Source: JBKEDF01 sp047975325
GTDB lineage: Bacteria; Pseudomonadota; Alphaproteobacteria; Rhodobacterales; Rhodobacteraceae
DNA length: 62,023 nt
Reading direction: 5' to 3'
Assembly (NCBI GenBank): GCA_047975325.1
Contig: JBKEDF010000033.1
Location: 1-62,023 of the forward strand
This document shows positions 1-8,531 of the stretch, piece by piece. Position numbers and translations under genes: made by a program. How positions within the stretch are numbered: position 1 is the first letter of the stretch; each line of letters opens with the position of its first letter. Under the pieces are notes generated by a model. It had not been told where the DNA came from. It did not search any database and worked only from the letters and a program-made list of their open reading frames with translations.

Positions 1-803
1 ACGCGCGGGTGGCCCCAGAAGGGATGCGCCCCAGGCAGCGGTTCCTCGCGGAACACGTCAAGTGTGGCATGACCGATCCGCCCGGCATCCAGGGCCTCCA
101 GCAGCGCATCATCCTCGATCAGCTGGCCCCGCCCCGGATTGAGGACCACCGCCCCTTCAGGCAGCCATGAAAGACGACGCGCATTCAACAGGTTTTCCGT
201 CTCCGTCGTCTTGGGCAGCAGGAGCACGAGGATCTGCGCACCTTCAAGGGTACGACGCAACCCGTCTTCGCCATGTTCACTCGGCAGATCCGGCAGGGAT
301 TTCGGATTACGGCTCCAGCCCGTGACGGGAAAGCCCAGCTCCTGCAATGCGCGCGCGCAGGAAAGTCCCAGTTCCCCAAGCCCGAGAATGGCAACCGGGC
401 GCTCTGCAGGCAGCGGCGGGCTCACCTGTTCCCATATGCGTTCGGGATTGACGATATGCCGGTCCATTCCCAGATGATGGCGCAGCACATGGCCCGTCAC
501 CCATTGCACCATCCCCGCCGTCATGGCCGGATCGACCATGCGACACAAGGGCTGGGTCAGCGTCGGATTGCCCACAATCCGTTCCACCCCGGCCCAGAGG
601 TTCAGCACCGCGCGCGCCCGCGTGAAAGGCGAAAAATCCGTGATATCGCCACCCGGGGCAAAGATGATGTAATCCACCGTGGTCGGATCCGCCGGGGGGG
701 CATGGACCAGATCCGCCTCAAGCCCGGCCTCGGCCAGGGCCTCTTTCAGCGGCGCCTCATAATCCGGCCAGCGTGCAGCGCCGGCTGCAAAATAGATCAG
801 CAT
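1..803 (-). CDS. 2-hydroxyacid dehydrogenase, GhrA-like (3' end cut by window)
   Basis: This is an NAD(P)H-dependent D-2-hydroxyacid dehydrogenase resembling glyoxylate/hydroxypyruvate reductase A. It starts at ATG 803-801 (MLIYFAAG) and stays open to base 1, so about 267 residues are visible and the C-terminus lies outside. The Rossmann motif GLGELG follows 'RPVAIL' near residue 140. Further on are LLPKTTETENLLNARRL, NPGRGQLIEDDAL (the usual catalytic Arg) and LDVFREEPLP (the usual Glu). The catalytic His region lies outside the window. The start is 24 bases from the rodA stop, so the gene may be the last member of the rod-shape operon or an independent neighbour. Exact substrate cannot be read. 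Confidence 0.88.
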   Translation of the reverse strand, partial: MLIYFAAGAARWPDYEAPLKEALAEAGLEADLVHAPPADPTTVDYIIFAPGGDITDFSPFTRARAVLNLWAGVERIVGNPTLTQPLCRMVDPAMTAGMVQWVTGHVLRHHLGMDRHIVNPERIWEQVSPPLPAERPVAILGLGELGLSCARALQELGFPVTGWSRNPKSLPDLPSEHGEDGLRRTLEGAQILVLLLPKTTETENLLNARRLSWLPEGAVVLNPGRGQLIEDDALLEALDAGRIGHATLDVFREEPLPGAHPFWGHPR

Positions 804-826
804 TTCCTTCCCTTTCCCTCCGGTCC

Positions 827-1966
827 CTATCTGGGCCTGTGTACCTGCGCACTTTGCAAAATCCCGAATGCGCCCATCAGGACCAGCATCGACGATCCGC
901 CATAGGACACGAGCGGCAAGGGCACGCCCACGACAGGTGCAAGCCCCATTACCATCAACATGTTGATTGCAAAATAGAAAAAGAAGGTCGCCGCAATACC
1001 AAGGGAAACAAGGCTTGCGAAACGGTCCTTGTTCTGGACCGCGGAAGCAATGCAGAAGGCCAGCACAAGCGTATAGAGCGTCAGAAGCGAAACAGCCCCG
1101 ACAAAGCCGAATTCCTCTGCAAGTGTGGTGAAAATGAAATCGGTGTGCTTTTCGGGAAGGAAGTTCAGCCGTGATTGCGTGCCCTGCATGAAACCACGCC
1201 CGGCCCAACCACCGGAACCAAGGGCAATCTTGGCCTGGCTGATATGATATCCCGTTCCCAAGGGATCGGCGGCAGGATCGAGAAAGGTATCGATCCGGGC
1301 ATATTGATAATCCTTCAGGAATTGCCAGGGTGTTCCGCGCGTCATGAATACGGCGGTAACCGCACCCCCGGCCAAGGCAATGACCACCGCAAAATAGATC
1401 CAGCTCACCCCGGCGCAGAACATCACCACCGCGCCCCCGGCCATCAACAGGATGGCCGTCCCCAGATCAGGCTGGCTCATGACCATGAAGGTTGGCAACA
1501 GGATCAGGATCACCGGGATCAGGACCCAAAGCGGCCGGGACGTCTTGCGGATATCCAACCAGTCGTAATAGGCCGCAAGCAACATCACGAGGGTAATCTT
1601 GGTCAATTCCGATGGTTGCAGACGCAACGGGCCCAGTTCGATCCAGCGCTGCGCGCCCATGCCAACCGACCCAAAGAATTCCACTGCCAGCAAAAGCAGG
1701 AGGGAAATCGCATAGGCCACCCCGGCAATATTGCGCCAGAACCAGATCGGCACGAAGGCGACGAAGAACATCACCCCAAGACCGGCAATGAAACGCTTCA
1801 GTTGCGGTTCGGCCCAGACCTCCATCCGCCCGCCCGCGACGGAATAGAGCATCAGGAACCCGATTGCCGCAATGGTCGACAGCAGCACGACCAACGGCCA
1901 GTTCAGATACAGGACCTTGCGCACACCGGTCGGCGGGGTTTTCAGGCGATACTCAAGAATACTCAT
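827..1966 (-). CDS. rodA: Rod-shape SEDS glycosyltransferase RodA
   Basis: RodA is the polytopic SEDS-family peptidoglycan glycosyltransferase that works with PBP2 in lateral wall synthesis. The 379-residue protein shows about ten hydrophobic segments and the SEDS hallmarks: SQPDLGTA in the middle, then FLPEKHTDFIFTTLAEEFGFVG, and a C-terminal PLVSYGGSSML. The start ATG 1966-1964 (MSILEYRL) is chosen because it lies 10 bases after the mrdA stop; an upstream in-frame start would run far into mrdA. Length is normal for the family. It is co-transcribed with mrdA, whose product is its transpeptidase partner. Confidence 0.97.
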   Translation of the reverse strand: MSILEYRLKTPPTGVRKVLYLNWPLVVLLSTIAAIGFLMLYSVAGGRMEVWAEPQLKRFIAGLGVMFFVAFVPIWFWRNIAGVAYAISLLLLLAVEFFGSVGMGAQRWIELGPLRLQPSELTKITLVMLLAAYYDWLDIRKTSRPLWVLIPVILILLPTFMVMSQPDLGTAILLMAGGAVVMFCAGVSWIYFAVVIALAGGAVTAVFMTRGTPWQFLKDYQYARIDTFLDPAADPLGTGYHISQAKIALGSGGWAGRGFMQGTQSRLNFLPEKHTDFIFTTLAEEFGFVGAVSLLTLYTLVLAFCIASAVQNKDRFASLVSLGIAATFFFYFAINMLMVMGLAPVVGVPLPLVSYGGSSMLVLMGAFGILQSAQVHRPR

Positions 1967-1976
1967 GTCACCGGCC

Positions 1977-3917
1977 TCACGCGCGCGAGGTTCCGGGGCT
2001 GCGCCCGTCTTCGTCGCGCAAGGGCAAATCGCGATGCATCGCATCGATCCGGTTGCGTTGCGAAGCGGGGTAGGCACTAAGCGGCGGGACACCATCGCTC
2101 ATCGCGCGCAAAAGCAGATCGCGACCGATCGGGGCCGCTGCGGTGGATCCGCCGCCACCATGTTCCACCACCACCGACACGGCATAGCGCGGCACCTCCG
2201 CCGGGGCAAAGGCGACGAAAAGTGCGTGATCGCGCCGATTCCAGGGCAGTTGGTCATTGGAAACCACCCCCCGTGCACGTTCAGCGGCGGTAATGTTCCT
2301 GACCTGGCTTGTTCCGGTCTTGCCAGCCAGCCGCATCGTCTTGTCATCCACACGGGAAGAATAAGCCGTGCCGCGCTGGGTATTACTGACCGAATACATT
2401 CCCCGACGCATTTCAAGCAACATCTGCGGATCGATACCCAGATCGGCAGGCGAAGGGGCCGGTTGCACCACATCATCCACCGCATGCACCAGGCGCGGCA
2501 CCACTGCCTTTCCCGTTGCGATCCGTGCCGTCATCACCGCCAATTGCAAGGGCGAGGTCAGCACATAACCCTGCCCAATTGACGCGTTGACTGTATCGCC
2601 GACCATCCAGTCCTCTTTATAGCGTTCCCATTTCCAGGTCTTGTCCGGGATCAGCCCTTCGGTGATGGCCGACATCGGGATATCATGCCGCCTTCCCAGC
2701 CCAAAGCGCCGCGCCATCGCCGCGATGTTTTCAATCCCGGTCTTGACCGCGATATCGTAATAAAACACGTCACAACTTTCGGCGAGGGACCGGTTCAATG
2801 ACACCTTCCCGTGCCCGCCACGTCGCCAGCAATGAAAACGCCGCCCCCCAACCTCATAGAAACCGGGACAGGTGACAGTGGAACTGGGCGTGATAACCCC
2901 CGCTTCCAGCGCCGCCAATGCGGTGATCATCTTGAAGGTCGATCCCGGCGGATAGGCACCCTGCACCGATTTGTTCGAAAGCGGGCGGTGGTCATTTTCC
3001 GTCAGTGCGTTGTAATCATCATAGGAAATTCCGCGCACGAAAAGATTGGGGTCGAAGGACGGTGAAGAGGCGATGGCAACCAGATCACCGGTCGTGACAT
3101 CCATGATTACACCTGCGGCGCTTTCCTCACCCAGGCGGGCCTGCACGTAATTCTGGACATCGGCATCAATGGTCAGCCGGATATCCGATCCGGCCTTGCC
3201 TTCCTGTCGGCCCAATTCGCGCATCACGCGACCCGAGGCATTGACCTCAACCCGCCGATTACCCGCCCGCCCGCGCAAGCGGCTCTCCATCCATGATTCG
3301 ACCCCGACCTTGCCGATCTGGAATTTCGGGGTTTGCAGCAGGGGATCGGGTTCTTCCTGACGTTCAAGATCCTTTTCGCTGACGGGGCCGACATACCCCA
3401 CGACATGGGCGAAATCCGTATCGCGCGGATAGATGCGGCTCAATCCCACCTCCGGCGTCACACCGGGAAGCGCGGGTGAATTCACCGCAACCGTGGACAC
3501 ATCCGGCCAGCTCAAGCGATCGGCAACAATGATCGGCAGCGGGCTTTTGCGGGACGCCTCCTTGGTGGCACGATCCAGATCATCGACGGAGATGGGCAGG
3601 AACCCGGCCAGCCTTTTCAGCAGATCATGCACGTCGCCCGCATCATCGCGGCTGATAACGACACGGTAATTCTGTTCATTCCCGGCAATCAGCTTGCCAT
3701 TGCGATCCATGATCAGGCCCCGTGCCGGCGGAATCAGACGGATGGAGATGCGGTTATCTTCCGCAAGCAGGCGGAACTCATCGGCCTGATCGATCTGCAA
3801 CTGCCGCATCCGTCCACCCAGCACAGCCACCACAGCGGCCATGGATCCCCCCATGAACAGGCCGCGCCGTGTGATTGAACGCGCGCTGGCATCGGTATCG
3901 CGGGCGGATCGCCTCAT
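1977..3917 (-). CDS. mrdA: Penicillin-binding protein 2 (transpeptidase)
   Basis: This class B monofunctional D,D-transpeptidase cross-links lateral-wall peptidoglycan with RodA. The 646-residue protein has a short cytoplasmic N-terminus, one membrane anchor (about residues 19-37), a PBP dimerisation domain (about 60-230) and a C-terminal transpeptidase domain. The active-site motifs are all present: STFK with the nucleophilic Ser near 326, SCD near 381, and KTGTS near 533. The start overlaps the mreD stop by four bases (ATGA), which fixes it. It is the fourth gene of mreB-mreC-mreD-mrdA-rodA. Confidence 0.97.
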   Translation of the reverse strand: MRRSARDTDASARSITRRGLFMGGSMAAVVAVLGGRMRQLQIDQADEFRLLAEDNRISIRLIPPARGLIMDRNGKLIAGNEQNYRVVISRDDAGDVHDLLKRLAGFLPISVDDLDRATKEASRKSPLPIIVADRLSWPDVSTVAVNSPALPGVTPEVGLSRIYPRDTDFAHVVGYVGPVSEKDLERQEEPDPLLQTPKFQIGKVGVESWMESRLRGRAGNRRVEVNASGRVMRELGRQEGKAGSDIRLTIDADVQNYVQARLGEESAAGVIMDVTTGDLVAIASSPSFDPNLFVRGISYDDYNALTENDHRPLSNKSVQGAYPPGSTFKMITALAALEAGVITPSSTVTCPGFYEVGGRRFHCWRRGGHGKVSLNRSLAESCDVFYYDIAVKTGIENIAAMARRFGLGRRHDIPMSAITEGLIPDKTWKWERYKEDWMVGDTVNASIGQGYVLTSPLQLAVMTARIATGKAVVPRLVHAVDDVVQPAPSPADLGIDPQMLLEMRRGMYSVSNTQRGTAYSSRVDDKTMRLAGKTGTSQVRNITAAERARGVVSNDQLPWNRRDHALFVAFAPAEVPRYAVSVVVEHGGGGSTAAAPIGRDLLLRAMSDGVPPLSAYPASQRNRIDAMHRDLPLRDEDGRSPGTSRA

Positions 3918-4453
3918 AACCGCCTCCCCATCGCATCAACCTCTCCGGTTGAGGGCTTGCGCAGGTTGATCGCCACGCGCAGCAACCCAACCACCACAGG
4001 ATAGCACAGGATTGTCGCTACCGTCTGCGCCAGCGCAAATCCGAATCCGGGCTGTTCCATGAATGTAACCGCAAAGACAAGCCGATAGGCCATCAGCATC
4101 GCCAGCATCGTCACAGCAATCAGCAGCCATTCGGCGGCAAAGCCAAGTTCACGGTTCAGGGCGGACCGCCCTCGCAAGAATTCCGTGGCCAGCAGGGCCA
4201 GTACCGCCCAGAGTCCCGGCGGGCGCATCAGCACCAGATCCTCCACCAGGACAACCGCCGCGATCAACAGGGCGGGCAGGTGATCAGGCCGTTGCGTGAC
4301 CCAGGCCAGCATCACGCAAAGCATAAGATCCGGCCCCGGCCATGTCCCGGCCTCGGACCCAAGCGGAAGGATTCGCAGGAAAAGCAGGGTCAGCGACAGG
4401 CTCACGAAAACCGCGCGATAGATCCAGACATTGCCATGTGAGGCGTCAGCCAT
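3914..4453 (-). CDS. mreD: Rod-shape determining protein MreD
   Basis: MreD is a small integral membrane protein of the elongasome. The 179-residue product is almost entirely hydrophobic, with about five to six membrane segments and few conserved residues, as is usual for this family. Identification rests on size, topology and its place between mreC and mrdA. Start ATG 4453 (MADASHG) overlaps the mreC 3' end by eight bases. An upstream in-frame start would lie inside mreC and add a non-membrane extension. Translation is probably coupled on both sides, since the mrdA start overlaps its stop by four bases. Confidence 0.93.
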   Translation of the reverse strand: MADASHGNVWIYRAVFVSLSLTLLFLRILPLGSEAGTWPGPDLMLCVMLAWVTQRPDHLPALLIAAVVLVEDLVLMRPPGLWAVLALLATEFLRGRSALNRELGFAAEWLLIAVTMLAMLMAYRLVFAVTFMEQPGFGFALAQTVATILCYPVVVGLLRVAINLRKPSTGEVDAMGRRL

Positions 4454-5366
4454 CGGTTGGCACCTCCACCGCCAGGGGGTCTTCACTTTCAATCGGTGGC
4501 GGTGGAACGGGGGTCGCAATCAGCCCCCCGGCATCGGTAATCGGTTCTATTTCATGACTGCGCAGGACACGGAGAAATTCCAGCCTTTCATAATCTGCCG
4601 CCAGCCGCACCCTGAGCCGCCGGTCCGTCCCCTGGGCCACAGTGCCGACCAGAAGCCCCGCCGGGAACACACCACCATCGCCGGAGCTTACCACCTGATC
4701 ACCCGGTCGCACGAGATCGGGCTTTTCCAGAAATTCGATTGGCGGGGCCGGGCCGTTATCACCTGAAAGTAGCCCGTGCTGGCCCGAAGGCTGCACCGTC
4801 ACCGGGATCCGGCTGTTGCTGTCGGTCAGCAGGATCACCCGTGACGTGCGCGCACCCACGCCAGAGATACGTCCCGCCACACCAATCCCGTCCATCGTCG
4901 CCCAGCCATCCCGCACCCCGTCACGGGATCCGACATTCAGCAACACGGATTGCCGAAACGGGCTGCCGCTATCGGCCAGGACCACGCCCGTAACATGGGT
5001 CAGCTTCGGATCCAGCCGCACCTGATTGAGATCCATCAGGCGTGCATTTTTCTGTTCCAGTTGCAGCGCGGCCTCCTTCCAGGCCTTCATCTGCTGCAAC
5101 TCCCGCCGCAATTCCTGATTCTGTTCATAGAGGCTGGCATAGGACTGGAAATTTTCCACCATCCCCACGGCCTTCGTTACCGGAACCAGCGCCCAATCCA
5201 TATTCGGAACGAATGTATCGACAAGCGCAGTCCGGAACCGTTCAACACGCGGACTGTCGATGCGCCAGATAATGAACAGCACCAGCAAGACCAGCACCAG
5301 CCCACCCACCAGGATCCGGCGAATCGGTCGGGTATATTCATCGCTTGATGTCCGGTTTCTCGCCAC
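4446..5366 (-). CDS. mreC: Rod-shape determining protein MreC
   Basis: MreC is a bitopic periplasmic scaffold that joins MreB to the wall synthases. The 306-residue protein has a cytoplasmic N-terminus, one membrane segment (about 18-34, rich in Leu/Val), a coiled-coil stretch (about 75-110, YEQNQELRRELQQMKAW), and a beta-rich MreC core (about 115-275) with VGSRDGVRDGW and a GDQVVSSGDGGVFPAGLLVG stretch. The tail is proline/acid-rich, common in alphaproteobacteria. It lies 40 bases downstream of mreB and overlaps mreD. Confidence 0.96.
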   Translation of the reverse strand: MARNRTSSDEYTRPIRRILVGGLVLVLLVLFIIWRIDSPRVERFRTALVDTFVPNMDWALVPVTKAVGMVENFQSYASLYEQNQELRRELQQMKAWKEAALQLEQKNARLMDLNQVRLDPKLTHVTGVVLADSGSPFRQSVLLNVGSRDGVRDGWATMDGIGVAGRISGVGARTSRVILLTDSNSRIPVTVQPSGQHGLLSGDNGPAPPIEFLEKPDLVRPGDQVVSSGDGGVFPAGLLVGTVAQGTDRRLRVRLAADYERLEFLRVLRSHEIEPITDAGGLIATPVPPPPIESEDPLAVEVPTDG

Positions 5367-5406
5367 CTTGGCCCCTCTGGGTCAGGCCGGGCGCGCACGC
5401 CCCAGC

Positions 5407-6444
5407 TCAGCTGTCGTAATCTATGATATGCCGAAGCTGCTTTTCATATTCCAGCGCCTTGCCTGTTCCAAGCGCCACACAATTAAGTGATTCATTGGCA
5501 ACCGAAATCGAAAGGCCCGTCTGTTCGCGCAAGGCAAGGTCCAGATCGCCCAGAAGCGCCCCGCCACCCGTCAGCATCACACCACGATCCACAATGTCGG
5601 CGGCAAGATCCGGCGGCGTGGCCTCCAGCGCCTGCATGACCGCATCACAGATCTGCTGCACCGGTTCGGCCAGCGCCTCGGCCACCTGTGCCTGGCTGAT
5701 TTCGGTTTCCTTGGGTATGCCGTTCAACAGATCGCGCCCACGGATCTGCACCGCCGATCCCCGGCCATCATCAGGCATCCTTGCGGTGCCGATCGTCGTC
5801 TTGATCCGTTCGGCGGTCGATTCCCCGATCAGAAGGTTCTGATGACGTCGCAGATAATTGATGATCGCCTCATCCATCCGGTCCCCGCCGACGCGAACCG
5901 AACGCGCATAGACGATATCGCCCAGGGACAGAACCGCGACCTCGGTCGTGCCCCCCCCGATATCAACCACCATATTCCCCGTCGGATCGGTAATCGGCAT
6001 GCCCGCACCGATTGCGGCGGCAATGGGTTCGGCAATCAGCCCCGCCCGGCGGGCACCGGCCGAAAGCACCGATTGCCGGATCGCCCGTTTTTCCACCGGC
6101 GTTGCGCCATGGGGTACGCAAACAATGATCTTCGGCTTGGAAAATGTCGTGCGCTTGTGAACCTTGCGGATGAAATGCTTGATCATCTCTTCCGCGGTGT
6201 CAAAATCCGCAATTACCCCGTCGCGCATAGGGCGGATCGCCTCAATGGTGCCGGGGGTACGGCCCAGCATCAGCTTGGCATCCTCGCCAACCGCATGGAC
6301 CTGTTTCTTGCCATCCTTGACGTGATAGGCGACAACTGATGGCTCACTCAGCACGATCCCCTTGCCACGCACATAGACCAGGGTGTTCGCCGTCCCGAGG
6401 TCAATTGCCATATCCGAGGAAAAGATACCGGAAAATAATCTCAT
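5407..6444 (-). CDS. mreB: Rod-shape determining actin homologue MreB
   Basis: MreB is the bacterial actin that guides elongasome movement. The 345-residue product has the actin/Hsp70 nucleotide-binding signatures DLGTANTLVY near the N-terminus, VPHGATPVEKRAI, DIGGGTTEVAVLSLG in the middle and LTGGGALLGDLD near the C-terminus. I chose ATG 6444 (MRLFSGIFSSDMAIDLG) because MreB proteins normally begin just before the IFSSD(M)AIDLG block. A GTG at 6480 would add 12 untypical residues. It is the first gene of the operon; the region upstream to the leuA terminator should hold the promoter, but no clear sigma-70 site was found. Confidence 0.97.
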   Translation of the reverse strand: MRLFSGIFSSDMAIDLGTANTLVYVRGKGIVLSEPSVVAYHVKDGKKQVHAVGEDAKLMLGRTPGTIEAIRPMRDGVIADFDTAEEMIKHFIRKVHKRTTFSKPKIIVCVPHGATPVEKRAIRQSVLSAGARRAGLIAEPIAAAIGAGMPITDPTGNMVVDIGGGTTEVAVLSLGDIVYARSVRVGGDRMDEAIINYLRRHQNLLIGESTAERIKTTIGTARMPDDGRGSAVQIRGRDLLNGIPKETEISQAQVAEALAEPVQQICDAVMQALEATPPDLAADIVDRGVMLTGGGALLGDLDLALREQTGLSISVANESLNCVALGTGKALEYEKQLRHIIDYDS

Positions 6445-6632
6445 GCCGAGGCGGTCCTGTACTGCGAGAAGGCCATGCACCCCTGAGTCGGTGCAAGCGC
6501 CACCCTATAAGGCCAGCGCCCCCGGAGGAAAAGTGCCGAGCGCCGAACCAATGCGCGCCAAGTCGCCCAAAATCAGGAAAAATCCAGCCCGTATTATTTG
6601 TTTTGTATAGATAGGAAGGGAAATTTCACAGA

Positions 6633-6658
6633 AAATGTGGCCGAAAACGGCCACATTT
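6633..6658 (-). terminator. Intrinsic terminator of leuA
   Basis: A perfect 11-bp stem (AAATGTGGCCG / CGGCCACATTT) with an AAAA loop (TTTT on the transcribed strand) lies 38 bases downstream of the leuA stop. On the minus strand the stem ends in a short T run, typical of factor-independent termination. It separates leuA from the mreB operon, whose promoter must lie between here and 6444. Confidence 0.85.
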
Positions 6659-6696
6659 ATTCGATTTGTATAATTATGAAAGCGGGACAGAAAATC

Positions 6697-8274
6697 TCAG
6701 TTAACATCCTTGTAGCTGATGGATTTCGTGTCATAGCCGACTTCGGCCTTCTTCTTTCGCTCAATAAGACGGTTCAGCGCGTTGACATAGGCCTTGACGC
6801 TGGCGACCACCGTATCGGTATCGGCGGATTGGCCGGTGGCGATCCGGCCTTCCTCCGCGATCCGGACCGAAACCGTCGCCTGTGCATCGGTTCCCTCGGT
6901 CACCGCATGGACCTGATAGAGTTCCAGTTGCGCCTTGTGCGGATATAGCATCTTCACCGCATTGAAGGCTGCATCCACGGGCCCATCGCCCGTGGCGTCG
7001 ATGGCGCGTTCATCGCCTTCGATGGCAAGTGTCAGTTCTGCCTCCTGCGGGCCTTCCGTGCCGCAAATGACGCGCAGCCGCCTGACCTGAATCGTATCAT
7101 GCACTTCCTGCGTGTCGGCATCCTTCACCATGGCCAGAAGATCATCGTCGAAGACCTCCTTCTTGCGATCTGCCAGAGCCTTGAAGCGCACAAAAAGATC
7201 GTTGAGCTGATTGTCAGCCATTTCCACACCCAGATCCTTCATCTTCGCCCTGAGTGCGGCACGTCCCGAATGTTTGCCCAGCGGCAGCGATGTGCCGGCC
7301 AGGCCAACATCTTCGGGGCGCATGATTTCAAAGGTTTCGGCGTTTTTCAGCATCCCGTCCTGATGGATGCCTGATTCATGGGCAAAGGCATTTTTCCCCA
7401 CGATGGCCTTGTTGAACTGAACCGGGAAACCCGAAACCGTCGAAACACGGCGGGAGATATGCATGATCTTCGTCGTATCGATCCCGGTATGATAGGGCAT
7501 GATATCATTGCGGACCTTCAAGGCCATCACCACCTCTTCCAGTGCCGTATTGCCTGCGCGTTCCCCCAGACCGTTGATCGTGCATTCGATCTGCCGCGCG
7601 CCCGCCTCCACGGCGGCCAGGCTGTTGGCGGTCGCCATGCCCAGATCGTTATGGCAATGCGTGGCGAAGATGATCTCATCCGCCCCCGGCACCCGTTCCA
7701 GCAACATGCGGATCAGGTCCGCACTTTCGCGCGGGGCGGTATAGCCGACCGTATCGGGTATGTTGATCGTCGTTGCCCCGGCCTTGATGGCGATCTCCAC
7801 CACACGGCAAAGATAATCATGTTCCGTCCGTGTCGCATCCATTGGCGACCATTGCACATTTTCACAAAGATTGCGCGCATGGGTCACGGTATCGTGGATA
7901 CGTTCGGCCATCTCATCCATGGTCAGGTCGGGGATGGCCCGATGCAGGGGCGAAGTGCCGATAAAGGTATGGATCCTCGGGGAACGGGCATGCTTGACCG
8001 CCTCCCAGCAGCGGTCGATATCCTTGTAATTGGCCCGCGCCAATCCGCAAATCGTGGAATTGATGGCATTTTTCGCAATCTCCGAAACGGCGGCGAAATC
8101 CCCTTCGGACGCGATCGGGAATCCCGCCTCGATCACGTCCACGCCCATCTCATCCAGAAGCCCGGCAATTTCCATCTTTTCGGCATGGGTCATGGTCGCG
8201 CCCGGGGATTGTTCCCCATCGCGCAAGGTCGTGTCGAAAATCAGGACACGGGGCTGCGTGCTTTTGTCAGTCAT
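6697..8274 (-). CDS. leuA: 2-isopropylmalate synthase
   Basis: LeuA condenses acetyl-CoA with 2-ketoisovalerate, the first committed step of leucine synthesis. The 525-residue protein has an N-terminal HMGL-like TIM barrel with the metal/substrate motif DTTLRDGEQSPG near residue 14 and THCHNDLGMATAN near 205 (metal-binding His pair), then a C-terminal regulatory domain (about 390-515) that normally binds leucine for feedback inhibition. Start ATG 8274 is preceded only by a weak AAAGAG ribosome site. A leucine-rich leader peptide lies 81 bases upstream and a strong terminator follows, so the gene appears to be a single-gene unit. Confidence 0.97.
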   Translation of the reverse strand: MTDKSTQPRVLIFDTTLRDGEQSPGATMTHAEKMEIAGLLDEMGVDVIEAGFPIASEGDFAAVSEIAKNAINSTICGLARANYKDIDRCWEAVKHARSPRIHTFIGTSPLHRAIPDLTMDEMAERIHDTVTHARNLCENVQWSPMDATRTEHDYLCRVVEIAIKAGATTINIPDTVGYTAPRESADLIRMLLERVPGADEIIFATHCHNDLGMATANSLAAVEAGARQIECTINGLGERAGNTALEEVVMALKVRNDIMPYHTGIDTTKIMHISRRVSTVSGFPVQFNKAIVGKNAFAHESGIHQDGMLKNAETFEIMRPEDVGLAGTSLPLGKHSGRAALRAKMKDLGVEMADNQLNDLFVRFKALADRKKEVFDDDLLAMVKDADTQEVHDTIQVRRLRVICGTEGPQEAELTLAIEGDERAIDATGDGPVDAAFNAVKMLYPHKAQLELYQVHAVTEGTDAQATVSVRIAEEGRIATGQSADTDTVVASVKAYVNALNRLIERKKKAEVGYDTKSISYKDVN

Positions 8275-8326
8275 CTGATTGAACTCTTTCGTTTTCCGTT
8301 AGCCTTTGCAGTCCGGGCGCTGGTTA

Positions 8327-8362
8327 CCTCCGAGCGGTCGCACCCGAAGGCACGCTCAGAGG
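8327..8362 (-). promoter_or_regulatory. Putative leu attenuator stem
   Basis: On the transcribed minus strand, CCTCTGAGCG (8362-8353), which includes the last Leu codon and stop of the leader peptide, can pair with CGCTCGGAGG (8336-8327). This gives a 10-bp stem with one G-U pair and a 16-base loop. A ribosome stalled on the leader's Leu codons or finishing at its stop would affect this stem differently. No U-tract follows, so a classic intrinsic attenuator is not evident; Rho-dependent or translational control is possible. The 3' arm carries a GGAGG. Confidence 0.5.
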
Positions 8363-8427
8363 CGGCTAAGGAGAAGAAGCAGGCCACGGGAGATCGAGGC
8401 GCCTGACAGCGCCGCATCACAATGCAT
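8356..8427 (-). CDS. Leucine leader peptide upstream of leuA
   Basis: A 23-codon reading frame, ATG 8427 to TGA 8358-8356, encodes a peptide beginning MHCDAALSG and ending RGLLLLLSRL, with five consecutive Leu codons (CTG CTT CTT CTC CTT) and another Leu just before the stop. An in-frame ATG at 8445, preceded by GGGA, could extend it by six residues. Runs of the end-product codon in a short frame before an amino-acid biosynthesis gene are the mark of leader-peptide attenuation. The frame is too short to judge by composition; the call rests on the Leu run and its place before leuA. Confidence 0.75.
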   Translation of the reverse strand: MHCDAALSGASISRGLLLLLSRL

Positions 8428-8531
8428 ATGTGTTTCCCGTACCATGATCCCGTTTATAGGCCGGGTTTCACGAAAGAAAAGCAGAAATTTTCCGCCGGGT
8501 CACAATCCGCCCGTCCTGCGGGAACCACCCT

